A stretch of 35,721 bases of DNA from Lentisphaeria bacterium (GTDB taxonomy: Bacteria; Verrucomicrobiota; Lentisphaeria; Victivallales; Victivallaceae). The stretch spans positions 1-35,721 of the forward strand of contig JAFVZN010000099.1 of the NCBI GenBank assembly GCA_017508135.1, in the 5' to 3' direction. Every line of letters starts with the position of its first letter. Within the stretch, counting starts at the first letter, position 1. Positions 7,026-15,127 of the stretch are shown here, one piece after another. The notes beneath the pieces are model-generated. The model had not been told where the DNA came from and made no database searches. It was given only the letters and a program-made list of their open reading frames with translations. The translations under genes were made by a program, and so were the position numbers.

Positions 7026-8144
7026 ATGAAAAGTTTTGACGTGGAAAAGTATCTGCGGAAAAATCCGCCGCCGCAATGCAGATATTCCGGAAAAAGCTCC
7101 GTGGCGGTGGTCATCCCCGCCTACAATGAACTTGATACTTTGCCCGATACTGTCAACTCCGTCATCACCGCCGCAAAATATGCGAAGATCGAACCATCCA
7201 TCATCGCCGTGGTAAATTATCCTCCCGGAGCCGATGCCGCAGAATCGGAAAAGCTGTATAAAAAACTGCTGAGCGGGGAATTTTCCGCCGCAGTACAGAC
7301 GGTATATCTTCCGGAACTCTCCGGCGGTGTCGGAGCGGCGCGGAAGGCGGGAATGGATCTCTTTATCAGCACCCTGCCGCCGGAAGATATGGAAAAATCG
7401 GTCATATACTCCCTCGATGCCGATACCATCGTTGCCGGAGATTATTTTCTCTCCACATTGCAGGATGTTCTCGCAGGCGGAGCCGTATCTCTGCCGTTCA
7501 CCCATCAGAAAAGCTCTGATACTTCCATACAGCAGGCGATAGAAAAATATGAAGCATACTTGCGCCGTTATGTCGACAAGCTGAAATATGCTGCCTCCCC
7601 TTATGCCTTTTTCACCATCGGTTCCGCTTTTGCTGTCAGGTGCGATGCTTATATCCGTTCCGGCGGGATGAAGGTGCGCAGTGCGGGAGAGGATTTCTAC
7701 TTTCTTCAGGCGGTCGCCAAAAGCTCTTCCGTGCGGCAGTTGACAACTTCTCCTGTGGTCTTCCCCTCCCCCCGGGTATCCGGGAGAGTTCCCTTCGGCA
7801 CCGGTCCGGCGGTGGCATCGCTTCTGGAGGGTAAACCGCTGAACAGGATCCCCGATGCCGCGTTTGAAGCATTGAAGGAGCTGTTGGCAAAGTTCCGTCC
7901 GGATGCGGCACTGGAAAGAGTATCTGAAACCCTCGCCGCTCTGGATGAGATCCCCCGGGAATTTCTTGTCGCCGAAGGTTTCCCCGATGCCTGGGAACGG
8001 ATCATCCGCAATCTTCAAAAGACGCCGGAAAAACGGCAGAAAGCCTTCCACGAATGGTTCGATGCTCTAAAAACATTGAAATTTCTGCATTTTTTCTCTG
8101 ATTTTAACAAGTTTACGATTGACAAAAAGCAGTTTGAAGGCTAA
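7026..8144 (+). CDS. Family 2-like glycosyltransferase
   Basis: A 372-residue cytoplasmic protein with a GT-A fold. Visible are the nucleotide-sugar start VAVVIPAYNELDTLPDTV (about 25-43), the metal-site DxD-type segment SLDADT, the acceptor-site motif GEDFYFLQAV, and an amphipathic C-terminal region (KLKYAASPYAFF and the Lys-rich tail). No membrane anchor is clear. The ATG at 7026 lies 1 nt after the hydE stop, so it is coupled; an earlier in-frame start at 6906 would lie within hydE. The last codons contain the promoter of the next gene. The long spacer between the VIPAYNE and DAD motifs (VYLPELSGGVGAARKAG) is typical of polymer or sugar-transfer enzymes that act on lipid carriers, but substrate is unknown. 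Confidence 0.78.
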   Translation: MKSFDVEKYLRKNPPPQCRYSGKSSVAVVIPAYNELDTLPDTVNSVITAAKYAKIEPSIIAVVNYPPGADAAESEKLYKKLLSGEFSAAVQTVYLPELSGGVGAARKAGMDLFISTLPPEDMEKSVIYSLDADTIVAGDYFLSTLQDVLAGGAVSLPFTHQKSSDTSIQQAIEKYEAYLRRYVDKLKYAASPYAFFTIGSAFAVRCDAYIRSGGMKVRSAGEDFYFLQAVAKSSSVRQLTTSPVVFPSPRVSGRVPFGTGPAVASLLEGKPLNRIPDAAFEALKELLAKFRPDAALERVSETLAALDEIPREFLVAEGFPDAWERIIRNLQKTPEKRQKAFHEWFDALKTLKFLHFFSDFNKFTIDKKQFEG

Positions 8145-8147
8145 ATT
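8119..8147 (+). promoter_or_regulatory. Strong sigma70-type promoter of the PtsN-like operon
   Basis: A consensus TTGACA (8119-8124) and TAAATT (8142-8147) with exactly 17 bp between. It lies in the last codons of the glycosyltransferase gene. The predicted transcript starts near 8154 and has a leader of about 120 nt before the ATG at 8277. Confidence 0.7.
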
Positions 8148-8195
8148 ATCAGTGTGCAGTTTGTGGAAAGTACGTAAGTACCCCATATTACAAAG

Positions 8196-8220
8196 CCGGA
8201 AGGAGAGAAAATGCTTCCGG
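8196..8220 (+). promoter_or_regulatory. Leader hairpin overlapping a ribosome site
   Basis: CCGGAAG (8196-8202) pairs perfectly with CTTCCGG (8214-8220) around an 11-nt loop. The 5' arm contains the start of the ribosome site AAGGAG (8200-8205), and the ATG of a 10-codon ORF (8211) sits in the loop. No T tract follows, so this is not a terminator. It could gate translation of the leader ORF. Confidence 0.4.
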
Positions 8221-8243
8221 AAAATAAAAATTTTAAGTCTTGA
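8211..8243 (+). CDS. Possible 10-residue leader peptide upstream of the PtsN-like gene
   Basis: ATG at 8211 follows AAGGAGA (8200-8206) at good distance and encodes MLPENKNFKS, then TGA. It lies in the leader of the promoter at 8119-8147, 33 bp before the PtsN-like ATG. Its ribosome site is partly inside a 7-bp hairpin. No attenuator-like run of one amino acid is present. A short ORF with a good ribosome site can occur by chance. Confidence 0.25.
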   Translation: MLPENKNFKS

Positions 8244-8276
8244 AATAATTATGTTCAGGAAAAGAGGTTGAAGGCT

Positions 8277-8744
8277 ATGAAAAACGATTTTTCCAAGTAC
8301 GTAGACAAAGATTCGGTAATGACTCTCGTCGGAAAAACTAAACTGGAAGTGATGGATCAGTTGATCTCCCGCGCGGCAGATCTGACCAAATTGAACCGTG
8401 ACCTCATCTTCCGTCTGGTATGGAAACGTGAGCAGATGATGACCACCGGTGTCGGCGGTATGCTCGCCCTGCCGCACATCCGTGTCAATGACATCCTCCG
8501 TCCGTATGTCATCGTCGGTGTCTGCGAAAACCCCATCGAAGACTATCAGGGACAGGACGATCAGCCGGTCCGTGTCATCATCTTCACCGTTGCTCCGGAC
8601 GAAGACCAGGAAGCATACCTCCAGCTTCTCAGCAGCATCTCCCGCCGTCTGCGCAATCCGAAACTGATCGAGCAGATGTTGGAGACCGTCGGCAACACCG
8701 TCGAATTGCTCGCGGTCGTCCAGCAGGAGAATGATCCCCAATGA
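8277..8744 (+). CDS. PtsN-like PTS EIIA (fructose/mannitol-type) domain protein
   Basis: A 155-residue cytoplasmic protein made of one EIIA-type domain, as in the regulatory nitrogen PTS protein PtsN. The phosphorylatable His lies in GGMLALPHIRV, matching the G(I/A)xxPH(x) site of PtsN. Flanking blocks also fit: MTTGVGG before it, QPVRVIIFTVAPDEDQEAYLQLL after it, and the C-terminal RRLRNPKLIEQML. The ATG at 8277 has AGAGG 9 nt upstream; a TTG 9 bp earlier is in frame but too close to that site. It overlaps the next gene by 4 bp (ATGA). Expression is probably driven by the promoter at 8119-8147. No HPr or NPr gene is in view, so the phosphate donor is unknown. It could be an envelope or nitrogen regulator rather than a sugar transporter part. 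Confidence 0.82.
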   Translation: MKNDFSKYVDKDSVMTLVGKTKLEVMDQLISRAADLTKLNRDLIFRLVWKREQMMTTGVGGMLALPHIRVNDILRPYVIVGVCENPIEDYQGQDDQPVRVIIFTVAPDEDQEAYLQLLSSISRRLRNPKLIEQMLETVGNTVELLAVVQQENDPQ

Positions 8745-9130
8745 AAAGCGAAAACAGCATTGGAACCGGCGTCCAACTGGATTTCTGCTGCCTGAGTGAT
8801 AATTGCAGCAGCGTGATCAAGTTCGGTCTTTCCGACATCATCGAGCCGGATTTCCAGGCGGTATGCCCCCAGTGCCACCGCGCGTATGAGTTCGATGAAG
8901 AGCTGCGCGGCAAGCTGAAGCGGATGCTCGATCTTATCGTTGCCATCCGCAACAGCGAAGATATCCTGGGCGACAGTGTGGTGGCGGTCAACGTTGCCGG
9001 CGGCGAAGTCAGGATCCCTTACGCGCTGCTGCTGACCCGGTTGAACACTCTGATAACTCTGGAGCTTGGCGGCAGAAAAACCGACTTCCATTTGTGGGTG
9101 GAGCCGTCCTCTCCCAGCACTTTCCGGTAA
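8741..9130 (+). CDS. Small Cys-rich (zinc-ribbon-like) protein of unknown function
   Basis: I do not recognise this 129-residue protein. Its N-terminal half has paired cysteines: FCCLSDNC near residues 15-22 and CPQC near 44-47, about 20 residues apart, the spacing of a zinc ribbon. The middle is a charged helix (EELRGKLKRMLDLIVAIRNSEDIL), and the C-terminal half is a beta-like segment ending in LELGGRKTDFHLWVEP. There is no signal peptide or membrane segment. Its ATG overlaps the stop of the PtsN-like gene (ATGA), so the two are made together and may act together. A metal-bound regulator or adaptor is possible but not shown. Confidence 0.7.
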   Translation: MKSENSIGTGVQLDFCCLSDNCSSVIKFGLSDIIEPDFQAVCPQCHRAYEFDEELRGKLKRMLDLIVAIRNSEDILGDSVVAVNVAGGEVRIPYALLLTRLNTLITLELGGRKTDFHLWVEPSSPSTFR

Positions 9131-9171
9131 ACGGAAAAAGATAAAACCGCTGTCTTTAACAGTATTTTCGC

Positions 9172-9195
9172 GCGCCGGGCAATGGTTCCCGGCGC
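9172..9195 (+). terminator. GC-rich hairpin after the Cys-rich protein gene, possible terminator
   Basis: GCGCCGGG (9172-9179) pairs with CCCGGCGC (9188-9195), a perfect 8-bp stem with an 8-nt loop. The T-rich stretch TTATTTT comes only 7 nt later (9202-9208), so termination would be weak. It may lower read-through into secA. Confidence 0.35.
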
Positions 9196-9227
9196 TGTGC
9201 GTTATTTTGAAAGAAAGGATTTGTGAC

Positions 9228-9383
9228 GTGACTGAAGCAGAAATTGTAAAAATCGACGCATCCCGGACATTGCTTTGCGGTCGTTTTCACGATATCCTTA
9301 TCTCCGATATCCGATTCCGTGATCTCAGGATCTATGCAGTTTACAACGATGTGTCTTTAACATTTTACACAGGGAAATATTGA
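9228..9383 (+). CDS. Possible 51-residue protein coupled to secA
   Basis: A GTG start at 9228 has a good ribosome site, GAAAGGA (9212-9218), 9 nt upstream. The frame runs 51 codons and its TGA (9381-9383) shares one base with the secA ATG (TGATG). The product is mixed charged and hydrophobic, ending in [19 protein letters not shown], without Cys-rich sites or a clear signal peptide. It has no SecM-like arrest motif that I can see. Third-position GC is lower (about 40%) than in the surrounding genes, which weakens the coding case. The ribosome site and coupling speak for it. I do not recognise a family. Confidence 0.4.
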   Translation: MTEAEIVKIDASRTLLCGRFHDILISDIRFRDLRIYAVYNDVSLTFYTGKY

Positions 9384-12370
9384 TGTTCAATGCCATTTTA
9401 AAAGCGATTTTCGGTACCAAATCCCAGCGGGACGTTAAAAAAATGCTGCCGCTGGTTCGTCGTATAAACGAAATCGAAGTCAGCCTCCAGCAGCTTTCCG
9501 ATGAAGAACTTCAGGCGAAGACCCCCGAATTCAAGAACCGCCTCGCCGCCGGTGAAACACTGGATGACATCATGTGCGAAGCATTTGCCGTGGTCAAAAA
9601 CGCCTGCCGCCGGATGTGCGGAAAGGAGTTTGAAGTCTGCGGACAGATGATGAAGTGGGATATGGTCCCCTTTGACGTTCAGCTCATGGGCGGTATCGCC
9701 TTGCACAAAGGTTCCATCGCCGAAATGGCGACCGGTGAAGGTAAAACGCTGGTGGCAACCATGCCGCTCTACCTCAACGCCCTCTCCGGACGCAACTGTC
9801 AGCTGGTCACGGTCAACGATTATCTTGCCCGCCGCGACTCCAGCTGGATGGGTGTCATCTTCAACTTCCTCGGTTTGACCGTCGGCTGTCTGCAGAATAT
9901 GCAGATGCCCAATGAACGCCGCGAACAGTACAACTGCGACATCACTTACGGTACCAACAGCGAATTCGGTTTCGACTACCTGCGCGACATGGGTATGGCA
10001 AGCAGTGCCGATCAGCTGGTCCAGCGCGACCACTATTACGCCATCATCGACGAAATCGACAGCATCCTTATCGACGAAGCGCGGACGCCGCTGATCATTT
10101 CCGGGCCGGTTCCGGCGGCGAAAGATCAGTTCAGCGAACTCAAGCCGCTGGTGGCGGACCTCTACAACCGGCAGAATCTGCTCTGCTCCCGTCTGGTGCG
10201 CGAAGCGCGTGCCGCACTGGAAAAAGAGGATATCGCCGATGAAGAATTTGATGAAGCCATTCTCAAACTGCTTCAGGTCAAATTCGGTATGCCGACCCAC
10301 CGTCAGCTCCTGCACACCTTTGAAAACGGCGAGATACTCCGCGAAGTGGAACGGCTCGATGCCAAAGTCCACAGCGACAACAACCGCGGTATGCTTCAGG
10401 AAGTGCAGAGCGTACTGTACTTCACCATCGACGAAAAGACCCACGAAGCAGATCTTACCGAACTTGGCAGAAAGACCATCAGCCCCGATGACCCGGACGG
10501 CTTTGTCGTTCCGGATCTGCTGGGCGAACTGCACAAAATCGAGGTGAATGAAAACCTTTCTGCCGCCGAAAAAATCGCGGCTAAAGAGAGTTTTCAGGAA
10601 CATTTTGCCGACAAGAGCGAACGGCTCCACGACCTCTCACAGCTGCTTAAAGCCTACTGCCTCTTTGAGAAAGATGTCAACTACGTCGTCATGGACCGCA
10701 AGGTCATGATCGTCGATGAACACACCGGCCGCCTCATGCCCGGCCGCCGCTTCTCGGACGGACTTCATCAGGCACTCGAAGCCAAAGAGGATGTTCCCAT
10801 CGAAGCGGAAACCCAGACGATGGCGACCATCACCATCCAGAACTACTTCCGTATGTATGACAAGCTCGCCGGCATGACCGGTACGGCGGAAACGGAAGCG
10901 GCTGAGTTCCACCAGATATACAAACTTGATGTGGTGGTCATCCCGACCAACCGTCCCTGCATCCGCAAAGATGACAGCGACTCCATCTTCAAAACCAAAC
11001 GGGAGAAGTTCAACGCCATCCTCGACGACATCACCGAACGCTATCAGGCGGGACAACCGGTACTGCTCGGTACGATTTCCGTGGATGACTCCGAAAAACT
11101 TTCCCGTATGCTCAAAATGCGCAACATCCCGCACAACGTCCTGAACGCCAAGAACCACCAGCACGAAGCCGAAATCGTCGCCAATGCAGGTAAGCGTAAT
11201 GCCGTCACCGTTGCCACCAACATGGCAGGCCGCGGAACCGACATCAAACTCGGTCCCGGCGTTGCCGAACTCGGCGGTCTGCACGTCATCGGCAGTTCAC
11301 GCCATGATTCGCGCCGTATCGACCGTCAGCTGCGCGGCCGCTGTTCCCGTCAGGGCGACCCCGGCAGTTCCAAATTTTACGTTTCGCTGGAGGATGATCT
11401 CATGCGTCTTTTCGGCGGCGACAGGATCGTCAAGATCTTCGACCGCTTCGGCTTGAAAGAGGGCGATGAACTTCAGCATCCGTGGCTTGACCGTTCCATT
11501 GAAACGGCGCAGAAGCGGGTCGAACAGCAGCACTTCTCCATCCGTAAACGGACGCTGGACTTCGACGATGTGATGAACAAACAGCGCGAGATCGTCTACG
11601 CGCTGCGCAAAGATGCATTGCTCTCGGAAAATCCGTATGAAGTACTCTTTTCCATCATCGACCAGGTCGTAGAGACCATCGTCACCGATGTGAACAATCA
11701 AAGCAGTACCAAGCGGGATGAAAACACCTTCAATTCCGATGCGCTTGCTGCCGCGCTGAACGCCGTGTTCCCGCTGGAATTCAGTGCGGAAAACTTTACC
11801 GCCGGTATCAACTCCGGACGGTTGGAGAACCCCGGCGAACTGGAACTCCAGATCATCGGCATCATTGAGGATGCGTACAAACAGCGTTATGCGGATATTG
11901 ATGAAGAAAGTCTTGCTTATCTCCAGCGGCAAACCATTCTGGTCGCCCTCGATAAGCTGTGGCAGGAACATCTTTATGCCATGGACCATTTGCGTTCCAG
12001 TATGTCACTGCGGGTGTACGCGCAGAAAGATCCGTTGGTGGAATACAAAAACGAAGCCTTCGGCATCTTCAAGAATATGATGGACCAGGTCTACATGGAC
12101 GTGGCGAAAAACCTCCTCTGCATGACCGGCGCCCGTGCTGAATCCTGGGAAGAGTTCCTGAACTCCATCCCGCAGGAGCTGCAGCATCAGGTGCTGGAAC
12201 AGTTCGGCGGCAGTTTCCCCGATGCCGACGGCATGATGATGCAGGAGGAAGCGGAACCCCAACCGGAGGTGCATTTCACCTTCCACCGGGAGACCCCGAA
12301 GGTCGGCAGAAATGATTCCTGTCCCTGCGGCAGCGGCAAAAAATATAAAAAATGCTGCGGCAAAGAGTAA
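9383..12370 (+). CDS. secA: Preprotein translocase ATPase SecA
   Basis: Motor ATPase that drives unfolded preproteins through SecYEG. The 995-residue protein has the first nucleotide site MATGEGKT (115-122), DEAD-type DEID at 223-226 followed by [14 protein letters not shown], the second motor region with [12 protein letters not shown] and [21 protein letters not shown], and the C-terminal zinc SEC-C motif [13 protein letters not shown] (Cys980, Cys982, Cys991, Cys992). It is longer than the roughly 900 residues of E. coli SecA. The excess lies in the preprotein-crosslinking region (about residues 255-430, charged, helical), as in Bacteroidetes-type and other PVC-like SecA. The ATG at 9383 follows AGGGA at 9371-9375 and overlaps the stop of the possible small ORF upstream. 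A TTG 3 bp earlier is in frame but less likely. Confidence 0.96.
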   Translation: MFNAILKAIFGTKSQRDVKKMLPLVRRINEIEVSLQQLSDEELQAKTPEFKNRLAAGETLDDIMCEAFAVVKNACRRMCGKEFEVCGQMMKWDMVPFDVQLMGGIALHKGSIAEMATGEGKTLVATMPLYLNALSGRNCQLVTVNDYLARRDSSWMGVIFNFLGLTVGCLQNMQMPNERREQYNCDITYGTNSEFGFDYLRDMGMASSADQLVQRDHYYAIIDEIDSILIDEARTPLIISGPVPAAKDQFSELKPLVADLYNRQNLLCSRLVREARAALEKEDIADEEFDEAILKLLQVKFGMPTHRQLLHTFENGEILREVERLDAKVHSDNNRGMLQEVQSVLYFTIDEKTHEADLTELGRKTISPDDPDGFVVPDLLGELHKIEVNENLSAAEKIAAKESFQEHFADKSERLHDLSQLLKAYCLFEKDVNYVVMDRKVMIVDEHTGRLMPGRRFSDGLHQALEAKEDVPIEAETQTMATITIQNYFRMYDKLAGMTGTAETEAAEFHQIYKLDVVVIPTNRPCIRKDDSDSIFKTKREKFNAILDDITERYQAGQPVLLGTISVDDSEKLSRMLKMRNIPHNVLNAKNHQHEAEIVANAGKRNAVTVATNMAGRGTDIKLGPGVAELGGLHVIGSSRHDSRRIDRQLRGRCSRQGDPGSSKFYVSLEDDLMRLFGGDRIVKIFDRFGLKEGDELQHPWLDRSIETAQKRVEQQHFSIRKRTLDFDDVMNKQREIVYALRKDALLSENPYEVLFSIIDQVVETIVTDVNNQSSTKRDENTFNSDALAAALNAVFPLEFSAENFTAGINSGRLENPGELELQIIGIIEDAYKQRYADIDEESLAYLQRQTILVALDKLWQEHLYAMDHLRSSMSLRVYAQKDPLVEYKNEAFGIFKNMMDQVYMDVAKNLLCMTGARAESWEEFLNSIPQELQHQVLEQFGGSFPDADGMMMQEEAEPQPEVHFTFHRETPKVGRNDSCPCGSGKKYKKCCGKE

Positions 12371-12409
12371 TTTGAAAGAATAATCTCAATCACACGGAGT
12401 TAAATAAAT

Positions 12410-15058
12410 ATGGCAAAACAACAACCGTTGCCGCGCGCATACGAAGCGGCTGATGTCGAAAAGAAGTGGTTCCCGGAGTGGGAGAAATCCAACTGCTTCC
12501 ACGGTGATCCCAAGTCTGCAAAACCCGGATATTCCATCGTTATCCCCCCGCCCAACGTCACCGGTATCCTGACACTCGGTCATGTACTGAACAACACCCT
12601 GCAGGATATCCTCTGCCGCCGCGCCAGAATGAAAGGTTTTGAAGTGTGCTGGTTCCCCGGCACCGACCATGCCGGTATCGCTACGGAAGCGCGCGTGGTG
12701 AAGTTCCTCAAAGAGACGGAAAATGTCACCCGTGACGAACTCGGACGCGAAGAGTTCATCAACCGCGTCTGGAAGTGGAAACATGAGTTCGGCGGCAAAA
12801 TCATCCGTCAGCTCCGCACTCTGGGTTGTTCCTGCGACTGGGAACGTGAACGTTTCACCATGGATGAAGGTCTTTCCAAAGCGGTGCTGAAAGTTTTTGT
12901 TCAGCTCTACAATAAAGGTTACATCTATCGCGGTCAGCGGATGATCAACTGGTGTCCCGCCGCCAAGAGTGCGCTTTCCGATGAAGAAGTTATCTACAAG
13001 GATGTCGCCGGAAAGTTCTACTACTTCCGCTATCCTCTGGCTGACAATTCCGGCCATCTGACCGTTGCCACCACCCGTCCGGAAACCATGTTCGGTGACA
13101 CCGCAGTTGCCGTCCATCCGGAAGATCCCCGCTTCAAACACCTCATCGGCAAAATGGTCAAACTCCCCCTCACCGACCGCGAGATCCCCATCGTCGGTGA
13201 TCAGCATGCCGATCCGACCAAGGGTACCGGCTGCGTGAAAATCACTCCGGGACACGACCCCAACGACTTTGAAGTCGGCAAACGCTGCAACCTCGAAGTC
13301 ATCAATATGATGAATCCTGATGCCACGCTGAACAGCAACTGTCCGGCGGAATTTGTCGGCATGGACCGCTTTGCCGCCCGCGACCTCTGTGTCAAACGCA
13401 TGGAAGAAGCCGGACTTCTGGAAAAGATCGAAGATATCACTCATGCCGTCGGTTTCTCCGAACGCGGTGACGTTCCCATCGAAACCCTCGTCAGTTCCCA
13501 GTGGTTCTGCAAAATGGGCGAACTTGCCAAGCCCGCCATCGAAGCGGTGCGCAACGGCGATATCAAATTTTATCCGGAACGGTGGAGCAAAACCTACTTC
13601 CACTGGATGGAAAACATTCAGGACTGGTGCATCTCCCGTCAGCTCTGGTGGGGGCACCGCATTCCGGCATGGTACAACGAAAAAGGCGAAGTCTACGTCG
13701 GCGAAACCGCCCCGGAAGGCGACAACTGGACTCAGGAAAATGATGTTCTCGATACCTGGTTCAGCAGCTGGCTGTGGCCGTTCTCCATCATGGGCTGGCC
13801 CGATGGCGGCAAAGAGGAGATGGAAAAGTTCTACACCACCAACGATCTGGTCACCGGTCCCGATATCATCTTCTTCTGGGTGGCGCGTATGATCATGGCG
13901 GGATGTGAATTCACCGGCAAGATCCCCTTCCACAACGTCTACTTCACCAGTATCATCCGCGATGAACTCGGACGTAAACTTTCCAAGAGTCTGGGCAACT
14001 CCCCCGACCCGCTGGATGTTATCGCCGAATACGGTGCCGATGCGCTGCGCTTCTCCATCGCGTACATCGCGCCGATCGGTATGGATATCAAGTACAGCAA
14101 TGAAAAGTGCGAGATCGGCCGCAACTTTGCCAACAAACTGTGGAACGCCTGCCGCTTCCGTCAGATGCAGAGCGATGTGAGCGAATATGCGCGTACATTG
14201 ATCCCCGGAGAACTTTCCAGCGATGAAAAATGGATGCTCGCCAAACTCGATGCGGCAGAAAAGCTGGTCGAAGGCGAACTTGAAGCCTTCCGCTTCCACG
14301 CCGCCGCCCACGCGCTTTACGACTTGGTGTGGAGCGACTTCTGCGACTGGTTCGTCGAAGCGGAAAAGGTTCCGCTCCGCGCCGGTGGTGCCGAAAAAGA
14401 ACGCGCTTGCGCGGTGCTGGATTTCGTCCTCTTCCGCATTTTGAAACTGCTCCATCCCTTCATGCCGTTCATCACCGAAGAGCTGGCGCACCGTATGGGC
14501 TTCGTCGAAGAAGGCAAGTTCCTTGACTTTGAAGAGTTCCCCATGGGTATCGCCGGTTTCACCGCCGAAGATGGCATCATCGCCAAGGTCGATGCCAAGT
14601 TTGAAGCGGTCAAAGCCGGACGTTTCCTCCGTTCCAGCTACAACATCGCGGACGGCAGGAAGCTCAAGTTCCACATCAAGCTCAACGACGATGCCGCGAT
14701 GGAATTTTTCACCGCCGAAAAGAGTTCGCTGATGAGCTTGCTCAATGCGGAAAATATCGAATTTTCTCAGGATGCCTTCGATGTCAAAGCCAACGGTGCC
14801 GCCGCCAGTCAGACGGTCGCCGCCGGTGTGGTGAGTTTGCCGCTCGCCGATCTGATCGACCTCGATGCCGAAGTCGCGCGGTTGGAAAAACAGCTCGCGG
14901 AACTCAAGAAATGGATCGCCGGTAACGAAGCGCGCCTCGCCAACGAAAAGTTTGTCGCCAGCGCGCCGGAAAAAGTCGTCGCCGACACCAGAAGCAAACT
15001 CGAAGAACTCAAAGCCAAAGCTGCCCATACGGAAGAGCAGCTCGCGGCGTTGAAGTAA
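12410..15058 (+). CDS. valS: Valine--tRNA ligase
   Basis: Class I synthetase that attaches valine to tRNA-Val. The 882 residues have the opening PPPNVTGILTLGHVLNNTLQ (46-65), where GHVLN is the HIGH-type motif, then the editing (CP1) domain around TTRPETMFGDTAVAVHPED, the block WCISRQLWWGHRIPAWY, DTWFSSWLWPFS, and KLSKS (523-527), the KMSKS motif. The C-terminal 70 residues are a charged coiled coil (LDAEVARLEKQLAELKKW and following), normal for bacterial ValRS. ATG at 12410 is preceded by CGGAG. It follows secA by 39 bp and ends before a hairpin terminator. Confidence 0.96.
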   Translation: MAKQQPLPRAYEAADVEKKWFPEWEKSNCFHGDPKSAKPGYSIVIPPPNVTGILTLGHVLNNTLQDILCRRARMKGFEVCWFPGTDHAGIATEARVVKFLKETENVTRDELGREEFINRVWKWKHEFGGKIIRQLRTLGCSCDWERERFTMDEGLSKAVLKVFVQLYNKGYIYRGQRMINWCPAAKSALSDEEVIYKDVAGKFYYFRYPLADNSGHLTVATTRPETMFGDTAVAVHPEDPRFKHLIGKMVKLPLTDREIPIVGDQHADPTKGTGCVKITPGHDPNDFEVGKRCNLEVINMMNPDATLNSNCPAEFVGMDRFAARDLCVKRMEEAGLLEKIEDITHAVGFSERGDVPIETLVSSQWFCKMGELAKPAIEAVRNGDIKFYPERWSKTYFHWMENIQDWCISRQLWWGHRIPAWYNEKGEVYVGETAPEGDNWTQENDVLDTWFSSWLWPFSIMGWPDGGKEEMEKFYTTNDLVTGPDIIFFWVARMIMAGCEFTGKIPFHNVYFTSIIRDELGRKLSKSLGNSPDPLDVIAEYGADALRFSIAYIAPIGMDIKYSNEKCEIGRNFANKLWNACRFRQMQSDVSEYARTLIPGELSSDEKWMLAKLDAAEKLVEGELEAFRFHAAAHALYDLVWSDFCDWFVEAEKVPLRAGGAEKERACAVLDFVLFRILKLLHPFMPFITEELAHRMGFVEEGKFLDFEEFPMGIAGFTAEDGIIAKVDAKFEAVKAGRFLRSSYNIADGRKLKFHIKLNDDAAMEFFTAEKSSLMSLLNAENIEFSQDAFDVKANGAAASQTVAAGVVSLPLADLIDLDAEVARLEKQLAELKKWIAGNEARLANEKFVASAPEKVVADTRSKLEELKAKAAHTEEQLAALK

Positions 15059-15074
15059 ACCGTTTTCAATACCA

Positions 15075-15109
15075 CGGATACCGGAATTTCCTCCGGTATC
15101 CGCGCTTTC
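15075..15109 (+). terminator. Hairpin terminator after valS
   Basis: CGGATACCGG (15075-15084) pairs perfectly with CCGGTATCCG (15093-15102), a 10-bp stem with an 8-nt loop, followed by CGCTTTCA. The T tract is poor, so the terminator may leak into the next gene. Confidence 0.5.
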
Positions 15110-15127
15110 ATAAAAGGGGATGTGCCA

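Noticed and set aside
9398..10630. Open minus-strand frame of 410 codons opposite secA
   Set aside because: Covers conserved secA motor regions. No ribosome site or family resemblance.
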